Positions 18,221 through 26,952 are shown, counted from the stretch's first letter. The stretch is DNA of 64,000 nt from Massilia sp. IC2-278 (GCF_020708045.1 NZ_JAJFES010000002.1:124001-188000), one strand, 5' to 3'. Made by a program: numbers and translations. The notes: a model not told the origin generated them from the sequence alone.

Positions 18221-19369
18221 CTAGTTTTGACGAACCCAGACCACCGTGATGCTGCCCGGGCCGAAGGACGCGGCGCGCTTGATCAGCGCGTCGGCGTTCA
18301 GGGCGCCCCGGTCGAGCCGGATGCGGCTGGACACGATGAAATAATCGCTGTGCACGCTCACGGAGCCCGGCACCGGCGTATTGCCGCCGAGCTCGGTCAT
18401 GAAATACTGCAGGTCGCGCCAGGGCGCGCTCCTGCGCCGCTGCACCAGCGCGTTCGCCTCGGACAGCGAAAAATTCGGGATCACCGCCGCCAGCACTTCG
18501 GGCGGCGCGGTGTTCACGTTCACCGGCGTCGCCTCCGGCAAGACCGTCACGAAGGGACGCAGCTTTTCCACCATCTCCGGCGTAAAACCTTTTACTGCCA
18601 ACAAATCCTCGACTTCGAGGAAGCGGATCGGCGTGCCGATGCCTTCGCGCGACACGGCCTGGGTCTGCGGCGGCACCCCGGTCGTCCCGCCCAGGCCGCC
18701 ACTGCCATCGTCGACACCGCCGTTATTGTCCACGCCGCCCTGGCCGCCGTCTTCGGCATTGTTGACCTGGGTCGGCCCGCCGCCCTGCTTGCCGACCGTA
18801 TCCCCCACTTCCTGGCCGGTGATGGGATCGACCATGCCGGTGGTGACCGCCGGCGGCGCCCCGGCCGCGACCAGGTTGGCGGTGGTCTTCGCCAGCGCCG
18901 GATTCATCTGCAGGTTGGTCATCAGGCGCGCCAGGATCGCCATCTGCGCCAGGTCGATCCGCCCGTTGTTGGTCAGGTTGGTGAGATTGTAGCGCGAGGT
19001 GGCATCGGTGATGTTGCCGGACAGGGTGGCGTCGAATACTTCGCCTTCGACCCGCTCGCGCTCGATGTACTGGTCGAGCCGGGTTTCGGCCAGCGGCGTG
19101 GCCCAGACGTGGGTCAGGGCGGTATGGTCGCGGTGGTCGATGGCGTCCTGGCGCAGCACCACGCTCGACCAGTCGAGCGCGCCGCGCAGGATCCAGCGCG
19201 TCTGCAGGTTCAGGCGCTGGTTTTCCATCGAGCGCACCTCGACCTGCTGCTGCCAGAACAGGCTGGCCACGATGGTGATGGCGAGCGTGGTCAGGAGCAA
19301 GGCGGTGATCACGGCGACGCCGCGCTGGCGCTGCTGGTAATTGGGGTAATGGGGGCGACAAGGCCGCAT
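18221..19369 (-). CDS. gspK: type II secretion system minor pseudopilin GspK
   Basis: A 382-residue minor pseudopilin that caps the pseudopilus tip with GspI and GspJ. The leader MRPCRPHYPNYQQRQRG precedes VAVITALLLTTLAITIVASLFW, the type III prepilin signal and helix. The alpha-domain typical of GspK is present, and a Gly/Asn/Asp-rich loop (about residues 190-240, DGGQGGVDNNGGVDDGSGG) is inserted in it. The ATG at 19369 overlaps the gspJ stop (ATGA). The upstream open frame is shadow sequence of gspJ. Confidence 0.92.
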   Translation of the reverse strand: MRPCRPHYPNYQQRQRGVAVITALLLTTLAITIVASLFWQQQVEVRSMENQRLNLQTRWILRGALDWSSVVLRQDAIDHRDHTALTHVWATPLAETRLDQYIERERVEGEVFDATLSGNITDATSRYNLTNLTNNGRIDLAQMAILARLMTNLQMNPALAKTTANLVAAGAPPAVTTGMVDPITGQEVGDTVGKQGGGPTQVNNAEDGGQGGVDNNGGVDDGSGGLGGTTGVPPQTQAVSREGIGTPIRFLEVEDLLAVKGFTPEMVEKLRPFVTVLPEATPVNVNTAPPEVLAAVIPNFSLSEANALVQRRRSAPWRDLQYFMTELGGNTPVPGSVSVHSDYFIVSSRIRLDRGALNADALIKRAASFGPGSITVVWVRQN

Positions 19370-19998
19370 CAGAGGCTCCCCAGCAGGAAGGATTTGGTCA
19401 GCGGCTGCGGGTAGCCGCGCGTGCGCAGCACCACTTGCAGGCCGGTCACGGCCAGGGCCGAGGCGCTCGTGACCGGCGCCGGCGGATTCGTTTCGACCTG
19501 GGCGCGCCAGGCGCCGTTCTGCCAGACCAGCACGCCCATCGCCTCGATGCCGCCCTGCAGCAGCACCGGCGGGGTGGTGTCGGCGTCGGTGATTGCGGCC
19601 TGCCACAGCCCGTCGAGCTGGACCAGGTCGCGGGTGGCAATCGATTCGCGGCGCAGCAATTGCCCGTTCACCAGGCGATAGGCGATGACCTGCAGGCGCG
19701 CCGGCTCGTTTTCGTTGAACACGGTGCGCACCAGGGTGATGCGGCCCTCGTTCTGGAGCAGGAAGGGGCGGCGCCCGAGGATGCTGGCGTCGGCCGCGTG
19801 TTCGCAGTCGCTTTGCAGCTGGGCAAAGGCAAGCTGCATGCCGCGCGTGGACTCCATCTGCTCGGTCAGCGACGAGCGCGCACGCACGATGCCATCCAGG
19901 CCGCGCCAGCCGAGCACGGCCACCATGGCCAGGATGCCGATCGCCACCAGCAGTTCGATCAGCGTGAAGCCGCGCGTCTTGTGCATGCCGGGTGTCAT
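19369..19998 (-). CDS. gspJ: type II secretion system minor pseudopilin GspJ
   Basis: A 209-residue minor pseudopilin. The prepilin peptidase site MHKTRG|FTLIELLVAIGILAMVAVLGW is intact, and the rest matches GspJ (RGMQLAFAQLQSDCEHAADA, LVNGQLLRRES). The start at 19998 overlaps the gspI stop by ATGA; a second ATG four codons on is an alternative. It forms the tip complex with GspI and GspK. Confidence 0.93.
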   Translation of the reverse strand: MTPGMHKTRGFTLIELLVAIGILAMVAVLGWRGLDGIVRARSSLTEQMESTRGMQLAFAQLQSDCEHAADASILGRRPFLLQNEGRITLVRTVFNENEPARLQVIAYRLVNGQLLRRESIATRDLVQLDGLWQAAITDADTTPPVLLQGGIEAMGVLVWQNGAWRAQVETNPPAPVTSASALAVTGLQVVLRTRGYPQPLTKSFLLGSL

Positions 19999-20366
19999 CG
20001 CCTCAGGACCAGCTGGACCAGTTTCAGGATGCGGCGCTCGGGGTTGGCCTTGTCGTACACCGACACCTCGACCCGGCGCAGCAGCGGGTTCGGGCTGACC
20101 AGCACTTCTTCCTGGCAGGTGAGGTTCAGGTCGCCCTGGCCGCAGTCGAAATTGCGCTTGCCGACTTCCGGGAATTCGCGGTTCAGGCGGATCTGCACCA
20201 GGCGGTTCTCGGCCGACCAGGTGGCCATCATGGAGGCGCGCAGGCCGGCGCTGTTCTGGGCCAGGCTGCCGATGGCGCGCAGCCCGGCGCCGAGCGCGGT
20301 GCCGACGATGACTAGCGCCACCAGCACTTCGAGCAGGGTAAAGCCGCGGTCGGTACGGGTGGTCAT
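19995..20366 (-). CDS. gspI: type II secretion system minor pseudopilin GspI
   Basis: A 123-residue minor pseudopilin with MTTRTDRG|FTLLEVLVALVIVGTALGAGLRAIGSL, a standard GspI prepilin signal. The central WSAENRLVQIRL motif is diagnostic of GspI. It nucleates the tip complex. It overlaps both gspH and gspJ by four bases. Confidence 0.94.
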   Translation of the reverse strand: MTTRTDRGFTLLEVLVALVIVGTALGAGLRAIGSLAQNSAGLRASMMATWSAENRLVQIRLNREFPEVGKRNFDCGQGDLNLTCQEEVLVSPNPLLRRVEVSVYDKANPERRILKLVQLVLRR

Positions 20367-20905
20367 GGGGCGCCTTCGCTGCCAGGATCGACGACGGTGA
20401 AGTGGCCGACGCCGTCGGCCTGGATCGCCACGCTGTAGTTGCCAGTAGCAAGGGTAAGGCGAAAAGGCTTGTGCACGGGTTCGCGCCCGAAGGTAATGCG
20501 CAGCAGGTCGCCGCCGCCGAGGTTGCCGTTGGCGGCCACGGGCGGGTCGAGCAGCAGGCGCAGCGGCGCGTTGCGGAAAGGCCGTTCGCGCAGCAGGTCG
20601 TCCTGGTTCATGGCCATCCAGCCGGTGTCGTTGCGCACCATGAAGCGGTAGCGTTCGGGCGTGGCCTCGAAGGCCACTTCGCGGTTGCGTACGATGGCTT
20701 CGTCGCGCGCCAATTGCAGCAGCAGGGTCAGGCGCTTGGCCTCGTTGTCGAGGTCCTGGCGCGGGCTCGGGATGGCGTTGAGCGACGCCATCCCCAGCGT
20801 GATGCCGATGATGACCATCACGACCAGGATTTCCACCAGCGTAAAGCCGGCGCCGGCAGCATTCCTGCGGCCGGTGCCCCTGCGCGGCGCCGCGACGGCA
20901 GCCAT
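20363..20905 (-). CDS. gspH: type II secretion system minor pseudopilin GspH
   Basis: A 180-residue minor pseudopilin linking the tip complex to the GspG shaft. The prepilin signal is AAGAG|FTLVEILVVMVIIGITLGMASL, preceded by an unusually long, Arg-rich leader of about 20 residues (MAAVAAPRRGTGRRNA). The ATG at 20905 lies 9 bases after the gspG stop; a TTG two codons upstream is possible but less likely. Confidence 0.91.
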   Translation of the reverse strand: MAAVAAPRRGTGRRNAAGAGFTLVEILVVMVIIGITLGMASLNAIPSPRQDLDNEAKRLTLLLQLARDEAIVRNREVAFEATPERYRFMVRNDTGWMAMNQDDLLRERPFRNAPLRLLLDPPVAANGNLGGGDLLRITFGREPVHKPFRLTLATGNYSVAIQADGVGHFTVVDPGSEGAP

Positions 20906-20914
20906 GGTCAAGCT

Positions 20915-21367
20915 TTACTGCTGCCAGGAACCGACGTCGGCATCTTCGCCTTCGCCGCCAGCCTGGCCGTCGCCGCCGAACGAGAACACGTCGATCTCAC
21001 CATGCAGGCCCGGTTGCAGGTACTGGTAAGGGTTGCCCCATGGATCTTTCGGCAAGCGCTCGACGTAGCCGCCTTCCTTCCAGCCATTCGCGGACGGGCC
21101 CGAGGTCGGTTTCGTGGTCAGGGCTTGCAGGCCCTGCTCGGTGGTCGGGTAGCGCTGGTTGTCGAGCTTGTAGAGCTTGAGCGCCTGCATCAGGGTGGCG
21201 ATGTCGGTCTTGGCGGCCACCACGCGCGATTCGCCGGTACGGCCCAGCACCTTCGGCAACACCAGGGCGCCGAGGATGCCGATGATGACCACGACCACCA
21301 TGATTTCAACGAGGGTGAAGCCGCGCGCGAAACGGCGGCCAACTGCACGGTGCGAAACGATCTGCAT
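20915..21367 (-). CDS. gspG: type II secretion system major pseudopilin GspG
   Basis: A 150-residue major pseudopilin that polymerises into the secretion piston. The leader MQIVSHRAVGRRFARG is cut before FTLVEIMVVVVIIGILGALVLPKVL, and the C-terminal half has the GspG signature DNQRYPTTEQGL and DPWGNPYQY, with acidic calcium-binding loop residues (GEGEDADVG). The ATG at 21367 is chosen over a TTG at 21397. It is the first gene of the gsp operon, which fits its high required dose. Confidence 0.95.
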   Translation of the reverse strand: MQIVSHRAVGRRFARGFTLVEIMVVVVIIGILGALVLPKVLGRTGESRVVAAKTDIATLMQALKLYKLDNQRYPTTEQGLQALTTKPTSGPSANGWKEGGYVERLPKDPWGNPYQYLQPGLHGEIDVFSFGGDGQAGGEGEDADVGSWQQ

Positions 21368-21499
21368 AGTCAATCTTGGATAAGTGGATCGGAACAATCG
21401 GCTTAGTATAAGGCGGATTGCTGGCAGCGGCCATCGTGAATGTGTCGCGGTGCGCCGGCAGGGTGACGCATTGTATTGCAGAGCTTCAGGGCGCGCACC

Positions 21500-22261
21500 T
21501 CAAACGTGTACGGCGCGTCGGGCGCAGACTGGACAAGCCGGATTGCGGGCGGCGCCGATGCTGGTCCACTCCATCGCGCGGCCATCGAGCATGAGCAGCC
21601 TGCCGGCCAGGGGCTGGCCCACGCCCATGATGAGTTTCAATGCCTCGGCCGCCTGGACCGCGCCGACGATGCCGACCAGCGGGGCAAACACGCCCATCGT
21701 ACTGCAGGCAACATCCTCGAAACCGCTGTCTTCGGGGAAGACACAAGCATAGCAGGGGCAGTTTTCCTGACGCATGTCAAACACCGACAACTGGCCATCG
21801 AAACGGATGGCGGCGCCGGCGACCAGGGGTGTGCCGGTGGCGACGCAGGCGCGGTTGACGGCATGGCGGGTGGCGAAGTTGTCGCTGCAGTCAAGCACGA
21901 CGCTGGCTTCGCGGGCCAGTTCCAGCAGGCGTGCCGCGTTTGCGCGTTCCTTGAGCGCGACGACCTCGACCTCGGGGTTGATGGCATGCAGGGCGGCGCG
22001 GCCGGACTCGACCTTCGGAATGCCGATGCGTTCGGTCGTGTGCATCACCTGGCGCTGCAGGTTGGTAAGGTCGACGGTGTCGTCGTCGACCAGGGTGATG
22101 CGGCCGACGCCGCTGGCGGCCAGGTACAGGGCGGCCGGGGAACCGAGGCCGCCGGCGCCGATGATGACGGCGTGTGCCGCCAGCAGGCGTTCCTGGCCTT
22201 CGATGCCGATGTCGTCGAGCAGGATGTGGCGCGAGTAGCGCAGGAGTTGGGTGTCGTTCAT
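21500..22261 (-). CDS. HesA/MoeB/ThiF family adenylyltransferase
   Basis: A 253-residue E1-like enzyme that adenylates the C-terminal Gly-Gly of a sulfur-carrier protein (MoaD or ThiS). The opening NDTQLLRYSRHILLDDIGIEGQERL, ATP-binding GAGGLGSP (about residues 36-43), the DTVDLTNLQRQ loop, zinc-binding CPCYAC and CPVCAR pairs, and a conserved Cys in ACSTMGVFAPLVG are all present. MoeB and ThiF cannot be separated from sequence alone; no carrier gene is adjacent. Start ATG at 22261 restores the family N-terminus; the longer open frame runs into a hairpin. Confidence 0.9.
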   Translation of the reverse strand: MNDTQLLRYSRHILLDDIGIEGQERLLAAHAVIIGAGGLGSPAALYLAASGVGRITLVDDDTVDLTNLQRQVMHTTERIGIPKVESGRAALHAINPEVEVVALKERANAARLLELAREASVVLDCSDNFATRHAVNRACVATGTPLVAGAAIRFDGQLSVFDMRQENCPCYACVFPEDSGFEDVACSTMGVFAPLVGIVGAVQAAEALKLIMGVGQPLAGRLLMLDGRAMEWTSIGAARNPACPVCARRAVHV

Positions 22262-22304
22262 GGGGATGGAAATTTTCGGGCAGGCAATCGGAGCCAGGAG
22301 TGCA

Positions 22305-22359
22305 GACCGTACGGTGGGGTGTTTGAGGTCCCCGGCCTCAAACACCCCACCGTACGGTC
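22305..22359. repeat. perfect 24-bp inverted repeat (long hairpin)
   Basis: Two perfect 24-base arms (22305-22328 and 22336-22359; outer part GACCGTACGGTGGGG) surround a 7-base loop TCCCCGG. It lies between the ctp stop (22393) and the start of the MoeB/ThiF gene (22261). There is no T-run on either strand, so it is not a canonical terminator. The outer CCGTA-GGTGGGG resembles the dispersed palindrome family, of which it may be a relative. Confidence 0.9.
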
Positions 22360-22392
22360 ACCGTTCCGGGCCCTAACGCGGCCGGGACGACG

Positions 22393-23895
22393 TTACTTCT
22401 TGCCGCCCTTGATCTCCGGTGGCTTGGTCTCGGCGCCCGGCAATTCCTTCGGCTCAGTCGAGGCCGCTTCCTTCGCCTCCTGCTCCTCCGCCTTGACCGT
22501 CTTCACCGGCAAGCCCTTGAAGTGGTTCAAGGCCTGGGCCAGCTGGAAGTCGTCCTTGCCGCCCAGTTCCAGCGGCTGGCGGTTCTTCAATGCAGCCAGC
22601 GCTTTCTGGCGCTGCTCGGCTTCGTCGCGGGCCTTGGCGGCGTCGGGCTTTTCGTTTTCGCCAGTTAAATGCCGCTGCAGATCGGCTTCGCGCACGCGCA
22701 AGGCATTCAGGCCGTCGCCTTCGGCGGTTTCTTCCACCGCCAGGTCGGGCACGATGCCGGTGGCCTGGATCGGCCGGCCCTTCGGCGTGTAGTAGCGCGC
22801 CGTGGTCAGCTTGATCGCGGTATCGGCCGACAGCGGACGCAGGGTCTGCACCGAGCCCTTGCCGAAGGTCTGGCTGCCCATCACGATGGCACGCTTGTAG
22901 TCCTGCAGGGCGCCGGCGACGATTTCCGAGGCCGAGGCCGAACCGCCATTGACCAGCACCACCATCGGCACGCTTTTCAGTTCGGCCGGCAATGTCGCCA
23001 GCGGATCGGCGCCGCGCGGCGCATAGAATTCGCGGCGGCCGTAGAAGGACGCATTCGAATCGGGCAATTGCCCCTTGGTCGAGACGATCAGTTCTTCCTT
23101 CGGCAGGAAAGCGGTCGAGACGCCGATCGCGCCTGGCAGCAGGCCGCCCGGGTCGTTGCGCAGGTCCAGCACCAGGCCCTTGATGCCGGGATTGTCCTTG
23201 TACAGCGCGGCGGTCTTGCTGGCCAGTTCTTCCAGCGTGGCTTCCTGGAACTGGCTGATGCGCACCCAGGCATAGCCCGGCTCGACCATCTTCGCCTTCA
23301 CGCTCTGGACGCGGATCTGCTCGCGCATCACCGGCACCACCCAGGGGCGGTCCTCGCCGCGGCGGGCGATGGTCAGCGTCACCTTGGTGCCCGGCTTGCC
23401 GCGCATCTTTTTCACAGCGTCATCGATCGACAGGCCCTTGACCGGGGTGTTGTCGATGCGGGTGATCAGGTCCCCGGCCTTGATGCCGGCGCGGTAGGCC
23501 GGCGAATCCTCGATCGGCGAAACGATCTTCACGTAGCCATCTTCGGCGGCGACTTCGATGCCGACACCGACGAACTTGCCCTGCACGCTTTCGCGCATCT
23601 CGCGGTAGGCCTTCTGGTCGAGGTAGACCGAGTGCGGGTCGAGCGAAGCGACCATGCCGGAGATGGCTTCGGACAAGAGCTTCTTGTCCTCGACCGGCAC
23701 CACGTAGTCGCTCTTGATCAGGCCGTACACGTCGGCCAGCTGGCGTAGTTCTTCCAGCGGCAGCGGGCTGCCCTCGCCTTTCTGGGCCCAGGCCGAGACC
23801 TGCACCGTGAGAGCGACACCGGCCACCAGTCCCAGGCCGACCAGCCCCGCGCTCTTCGCTTTGTTACCCGCGCTTTTACCCGCTTTGTTACTCAT
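22393..23895 (-). CDS. S41 family C-terminal processing peptidase (Ctp)
   Basis: A 500-residue periplasmic tail-specific serine protease. An N-terminal signal/anchor (AGLVGLGLVAGVALTVQVSAWA, about 16-37) is followed by a PDZ domain (about 105-190, GVGIEVAAEDGYVKIVSPIEDSPAYRAGIKAGD). The S41 core carries the catalytic Ser in GGSASASEIVAGAL and Lys in TFGKGSVQT. The C-terminal tail is Lys/Glu/Pro-rich and low complexity. Family members degrade or mature envelope proteins, including murein hydrolases, which suits its position eight bases after envC. Confidence 0.94.
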   Translation of the reverse strand: MSNKAGKSAGNKAKSAGLVGLGLVAGVALTVQVSAWAQKGEGSPLPLEELRQLADVYGLIKSDYVVPVEDKKLLSEAISGMVASLDPHSVYLDQKAYREMRESVQGKFVGVGIEVAAEDGYVKIVSPIEDSPAYRAGIKAGDLITRIDNTPVKGLSIDDAVKKMRGKPGTKVTLTIARRGEDRPWVVPVMREQIRVQSVKAKMVEPGYAWVRISQFQEATLEELASKTAALYKDNPGIKGLVLDLRNDPGGLLPGAIGVSTAFLPKEELIVSTKGQLPDSNASFYGRREFYAPRGADPLATLPAELKSVPMVVLVNGGSASASEIVAGALQDYKRAIVMGSQTFGKGSVQTLRPLSADTAIKLTTARYYTPKGRPIQATGIVPDLAVEETAEGDGLNALRVREADLQRHLTGENEKPDAAKARDEAEQRQKALAALKNRQPLELGGKDDFQLAQALNHFKGLPVKTVKAEEQEAKEAASTEPKELPGAETKPPEIKGGKK

Positions 23896-23903
23896 CGCTA
23901 CCC

Positions 23904-25343
23904 CTAGAAGTTGATCCAGCTCGACGGATCGAATGCCTTGCCAAGATGCCTGAGCTCGAAGTATAGACCCGATTCTTCGTTACCGCCGGTATTGCCCGCG
24001 CTGGCGATTGGCTCGCCGGCGCGCACGGCGTCGCCCACGCGTTTCAGCAATGTCTGGTTGTTGGCGTAGATCGACAGGTAGTCGCCGCCGTGGTCGACGA
24101 TGATCAAATTGCCGAAGCCGCGCATCCAGCCCGAATGCACCACGCGGCCGACGGCCACGGCGCGCACCTCGGTGCCTTCCGGCGCCTTGATGAACATGCC
24201 TTTCCAGCTCGGGCCGTCACCGCCGCGCTTGGCGCCGAAGCGCGCCGCGATGGTGCCGCTCAATGGACTGCTCAGGCGTCCCTTCATCTTGGCAAAGGCC
24301 CCGGCCGGTGCGGCTGGCGCCAGGGAAATATCCGGCGTGCGTTCCTCGGCCTTCGGCTGCTCGGCCACCTTCGGCTCTTCCGGCTCGGGCAAGGGTTTCG
24401 GCGCCGGCTTGCCGGCTTTCTTCGCCTCGCGCGCCAGGCGTTCGCGCTCGCGTTCACGCTCGGCCTTGGCGGCAGCGCGCGCTTCGGCGCGGGCTTTCGC
24501 TTCGGCAGCGGCCTTGGCGCGGGCGGCGGCCAGGGCTTCCTGGCGCTTGCGCTCGGCTTCGGCCTGCTGGCGGATCAGCACGGTCAGCTTGTCGACTAGG
24601 CCGCTCATGCGCTGCTCGTCGCGCTGCAGGGTGTCGGCCTGCTTGCGCTGGGCCACCAGCTTGCTCGACAAGTTGCTGAGCAGGGCGGCGCGCTTGGCCT
24701 TTTCTTTTTCCAGCACCGATTTCTGGTCGCGCTGTTCCTGGGCGATTTCTTCCAGCTCGGTCTTGGCGTTCTCGACCTTGTCGCGGTTTTCCTGCACCTG
24801 CGCCAGGTTCGCGTTCAGCGAATCGATCAGGCGTGCCTGGGCCTGCGACACGTAGGCCATCATTTGCAGGTCGCGGTTGATGCGGTTCGGATTGTCGCCC
24901 GAGAGCAGCAGCTTGATGCGGTCCTCATTGCCCGCAACATAGTGCTCACGCAGCAGGGCCGACAATTGTTTTTTCTGCGAAACAATTGTTTGTTCGAGAC
25001 GCCCATGTTCGGTGGCCAGGTCAGCCAGGCGCGTATTCGTTTCGTGCTGCTCGGTGGCCAGGTCACGCAGGGCGCGGTTGGCGTTCGAGATCGCCGCTTC
25101 CGATTCGGCCAGGTCGTCGGCCACGTCTTCCTTCTCGTCCTCGGTACGGCTGATTTCTTTCTTCAGCACCGACAATTGCTTCTGGATGCCGGCGCGCTTG
25201 GCTTCGGCGGCGGCCTTTTGACGGCTGCGTTCGGTAGGTTTACCGGCGGCCAGCGCCGAACCTGCCAGCGGCAGGGTCAGTGCTGCGGCCAGCAGGCCGC
25301 ACAGCAGCGCGCTGCCGGCCGACTTCTTGACTGGAAAACGCAA
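23904..25343 (-). CDS. envC: murein hydrolase activator EnvC-like (degenerate LytM)
   Basis: A 479-residue periplasmic protein that should activate AmiA/B-type amidases at division sites. Signal peptide residues about 1-33 (LLCGLLAAALTLPLAGSALAA). A long coiled coil (about 40-260), an Ala/Lys/Glu-rich helix (about 265-320) and a C-terminal LytM (M23) domain (about 365-479) follow. The zinc ligands of active M23 enzymes are missing: WKGMFIKAP replaces the HxGxD-type site and YFELRH the HxH, as in EnvC activators. Translation must begin at TTG 25343, three bases after the gpmA stop; there is no ATG before the signal peptide. Confidence 0.92.
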   Translation of the reverse strand: MRFPVKKSAGSALLCGLLAAALTLPLAGSALAAGKPTERSRQKAAAEAKRAGIQKQLSVLKKEISRTEDEKEDVADDLAESEAAISNANRALRDLATEQHETNTRLADLATEHGRLEQTIVSQKKQLSALLREHYVAGNEDRIKLLLSGDNPNRINRDLQMMAYVSQAQARLIDSLNANLAQVQENRDKVENAKTELEEIAQEQRDQKSVLEKEKAKRAALLSNLSSKLVAQRKQADTLQRDEQRMSGLVDKLTVLIRQQAEAERKRQEALAAARAKAAAEAKARAEARAAAKAERERERERLAREAKKAGKPAPKPLPEPEEPKVAEQPKAEERTPDISLAPAAPAGAFAKMKGRLSSPLSGTIAARFGAKRGGDGPSWKGMFIKAPEGTEVRAVAVGRVVHSGWMRGFGNLIIVDHGGDYLSIYANNQTLLKRVGDAVRAGEPIASAGNTGGNEESGLYFELRHLGKAFDPSSWINF

Positions 25344-25346
25344 GAC

Positions 25347-26093
25347 TTACTTTGCCTTCCCTTGGTTGGCCACGGCCGCCATGGCGGCATTGATGGCGTC
25401 CTGGTCGCCCAGGTAGTAATGGCGGATCGGCTTCAGGTTCTCGTCGAGCTCGTAGACCAGCGGCTGGCCGTTCGGGATGTTCAGGCCGACGATGTCGGTG
25501 TCGCTGATGTTGTCGAGCATCTTGATAATGGCGCGCAGGCTGTTGCCGTGGGCCGAGATCAGGATCTGCTTGCCGGCGCGGATGGCCGGGGCGATTTCCT
25601 CGTCCCAGGCCGGCATCACGCGCGCCACGGTGTCTTTCAGGCATTCGGTGAGCGGGATTTGCGCCTTGTCGAGGCCGGCATAGCGCGGGTCCTTGAAGGA
25701 CACGCGTTCGTCCGACTCTTCCAGGCTCGGCGGCGGCGTGTCATAGCTGCGGCGCCAGACCAGCACCTGCTCGTCGCCGAACTTGGCGGCGGTCTCGGCT
25801 TTATCGAGGCCCTGCAGGGCGCCGTAGTGGCGCTCGTTCAGGCGCCAGTCGTTGATGATCGGCAGGTACATCTGGTCCATTTCGTCGAGCGCCAGCCAGA
25901 GGGTGCGGATGGCGCGCTTCAGGACCGAGGTGTAGGCCAGGTCGAAGGCGAAACCGGCTTCGCGCAGCACGCGGCCGGCGGTGCGCGCTTCGTTGACACC
26001 CTTTTCGGTGAGGTCGACGTCGGTCCAGCCGGTGAAACGGTTCTCGAGGTTCCAGGTGGATTCGCCATGGCGCATGAATACGATCTTGTACAT
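25347..26093 (-). CDS. gpmA: 2,3-bisphosphoglycerate-dependent phosphoglycerate mutase
   Basis: A 248-residue cofactor-dependent phosphoglycerate mutase that interconverts 2- and 3-phosphoglycerate in glycolysis and gluconeogenesis. The phosphohistidine motif is RHGESTWN (R8, H9), with the second His in [10 protein letters not shown]. The length equals that of E. coli GpmA. It heads the gpmA-envC-ctp cluster, a linkage seen in other betaproteobacteria, and is divergent from the rhodanese gene. Confidence 0.96.
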   Translation of the reverse strand: MYKIVFMRHGESTWNLENRFTGWTDVDLTEKGVNEARTAGRVLREAGFAFDLAYTSVLKRAIRTLWLALDEMDQMYLPIINDWRLNERHYGALQGLDKAETAAKFGDEQVLVWRRSYDTPPPSLEESDERVSFKDPRYAGLDKAQIPLTECLKDTVARVMPAWDEEIAPAIRAGKQILISAHGNSLRAIIKMLDNISDTDIVGLNIPNGQPLVYELDENLKPIRHYYLGDQDAINAAMAAVANQGKAK

Positions 26094-26153
26094 AAGCTCT
26101 TCTTTAAAAAGTCTGCAAAAAGTTTCAACCGATGCCCGGCCCGGCTTCTATTT

Positions 26154-26159
26154 TATAAT
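26154..26159 (+). promoter_or_regulatory. -10 element upstream of the rhodanese-grxC-secB genes
   Basis: A perfect TATAAT lies 31 bases before the GTG start of the rhodanese gene, in the divergent gap with gpmA. No good -35 hexamer is visible at 16-18 bases, so activator use is possible. Confidence 0.5.
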
Positions 26160-26190
26160 GCGCGGATTGACTTCAACCAATGGAAGCCTT

Positions 26191-26592
26191 GTGAAATTCA
26201 TCCTCGATAATATCTTCATTGTTGCAATTGCTGCCATTTCCGGTGGCGCGCTGCTGTTCCCGGCACTGATGCCCAAGGGCCGCCGTGCTACCGCGCTGCA
26301 AGTGACCCAGTTCATCAACCGCGGCAAGACCCTGGTGCTGGACGTGCGCAGCGCCGACGAGTTCGCTGCCAGCCACCTGCGCGACGCGAAAAACATTCCG
26401 CTGGCAGACTTGGGCAATCGCATCGGTGAACTTGAAAAATCGAAAACCCGCACCATCGTGGTCGTATGCCAGAGTGGCGCCCGTGCCGACAAGGCAGCGC
26501 GCCAACTGAAAGCGGCCGGCTTCGAAGACGTGGTCAGCCTGGAAGGCGGCATGACCGCCTGGACCGCGGCTGGCTTGCCGGTCACCAAGTAA
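26191..26592 (+). CDS. membrane-anchored rhodanese-like sulfurtransferase
   Basis: A 133-residue protein with an N-terminal membrane helix (ILDNIFIVAIAAISGGALLFPAL, about 4-26) and one rhodanese domain (about 40-130). The active-site loop has catalytic Cys in VVCQSGARADKA. It probably handles sulfane sulfur or acts as a thiol relay at the membrane. Translation starts at GTG 26191 (VKFILDN); upstream sequence is the promoter. It begins the rhodanese-grxC-secB group, a common betaproteobacterial arrangement resembling yibN-grxC-secB of enterics. Confidence 0.9.
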   Translation: MKFILDNIFIVAIAAISGGALLFPALMPKGRRATALQVTQFINRGKTLVLDVRSADEFAASHLRDAKNIPLADLGNRIGELEKSKTRTIVVVCQSGARADKAARQLKAAGFEDVVSLEGGMTAWTAAGLPVTK

Positions 26593-26611
26593 ACTAGCAT
26601 TGGAAGGAAGA

Positions 26612-26878
26612 ATGATGAGCGCCCATGTTGTCCTGTACCACACCGCCAGCTGCCCCTACTGCGTCCGTGCCGAGCGCCTGCTCGAAGCCAAGGGCGTGAC
26701 CGAGATCGAACGCATCCGCGTCGACCTCGACCCGGAACAGCGCCAGATCATGATGCAAAAGACCGGCCGCCGTACCGTGCCGCAGATTTACGTGGGAGAA
26801 ACCCACGTGGGCGGTTTCGACGACTTGTATGCGCTGGATCAGGCAGGACGCCTGGACCCGCTGCTCAAGGGCGAATAA
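26612..26878 (+). CDS. grxC: glutaredoxin 3
   Basis: An 88-residue dithiol glutaredoxin reducing disulfides with glutathione. The active site CPYC is at C14 and C17; TVPQIYV (cis-Pro) and GGFDDLYALD are the glutathione-binding segments. The ATG at 26612 sits behind a strong GGAAGG (26602-26607); a second ATG follows immediately. It lies 19 bases after the rhodanese gene and precedes secB, both typical neighbours. Confidence 0.95.
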   Translation: MMSAHVVLYHTASCPYCVRAERLLEAKGVTEIERIRVDLDPEQRQIMMQKTGRRTVPQIYVGETHVGGFDDLYALDQAGRLDPLLKGE

Positions 26879-26924
26879 TCGGGTCTAACCGGGGCTGATG
26901 GCACCTGGCGGCACGTGGTTTCCT

Positions 26925-26952
26925 TGGTGGGGATGCGTCCCCACCCTACGAA
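26925..26952. repeat. single copy of the dispersed palindrome family
   Basis: GGTGGGGA-TGC-GTCCCCACC followed by CTACG is a short palindrome with the family flank (reverse orientation). It lies in the 222-base gap between grxC and secB. There is no T-run, so it is not a typical terminator. Confidence 0.7.

Noticed and set aside
22305-22359. Terminator of ctp
   Set aside because: The stem is perfect but no T-run exists on the minus strand, so it was kept as an inverted repeat only.
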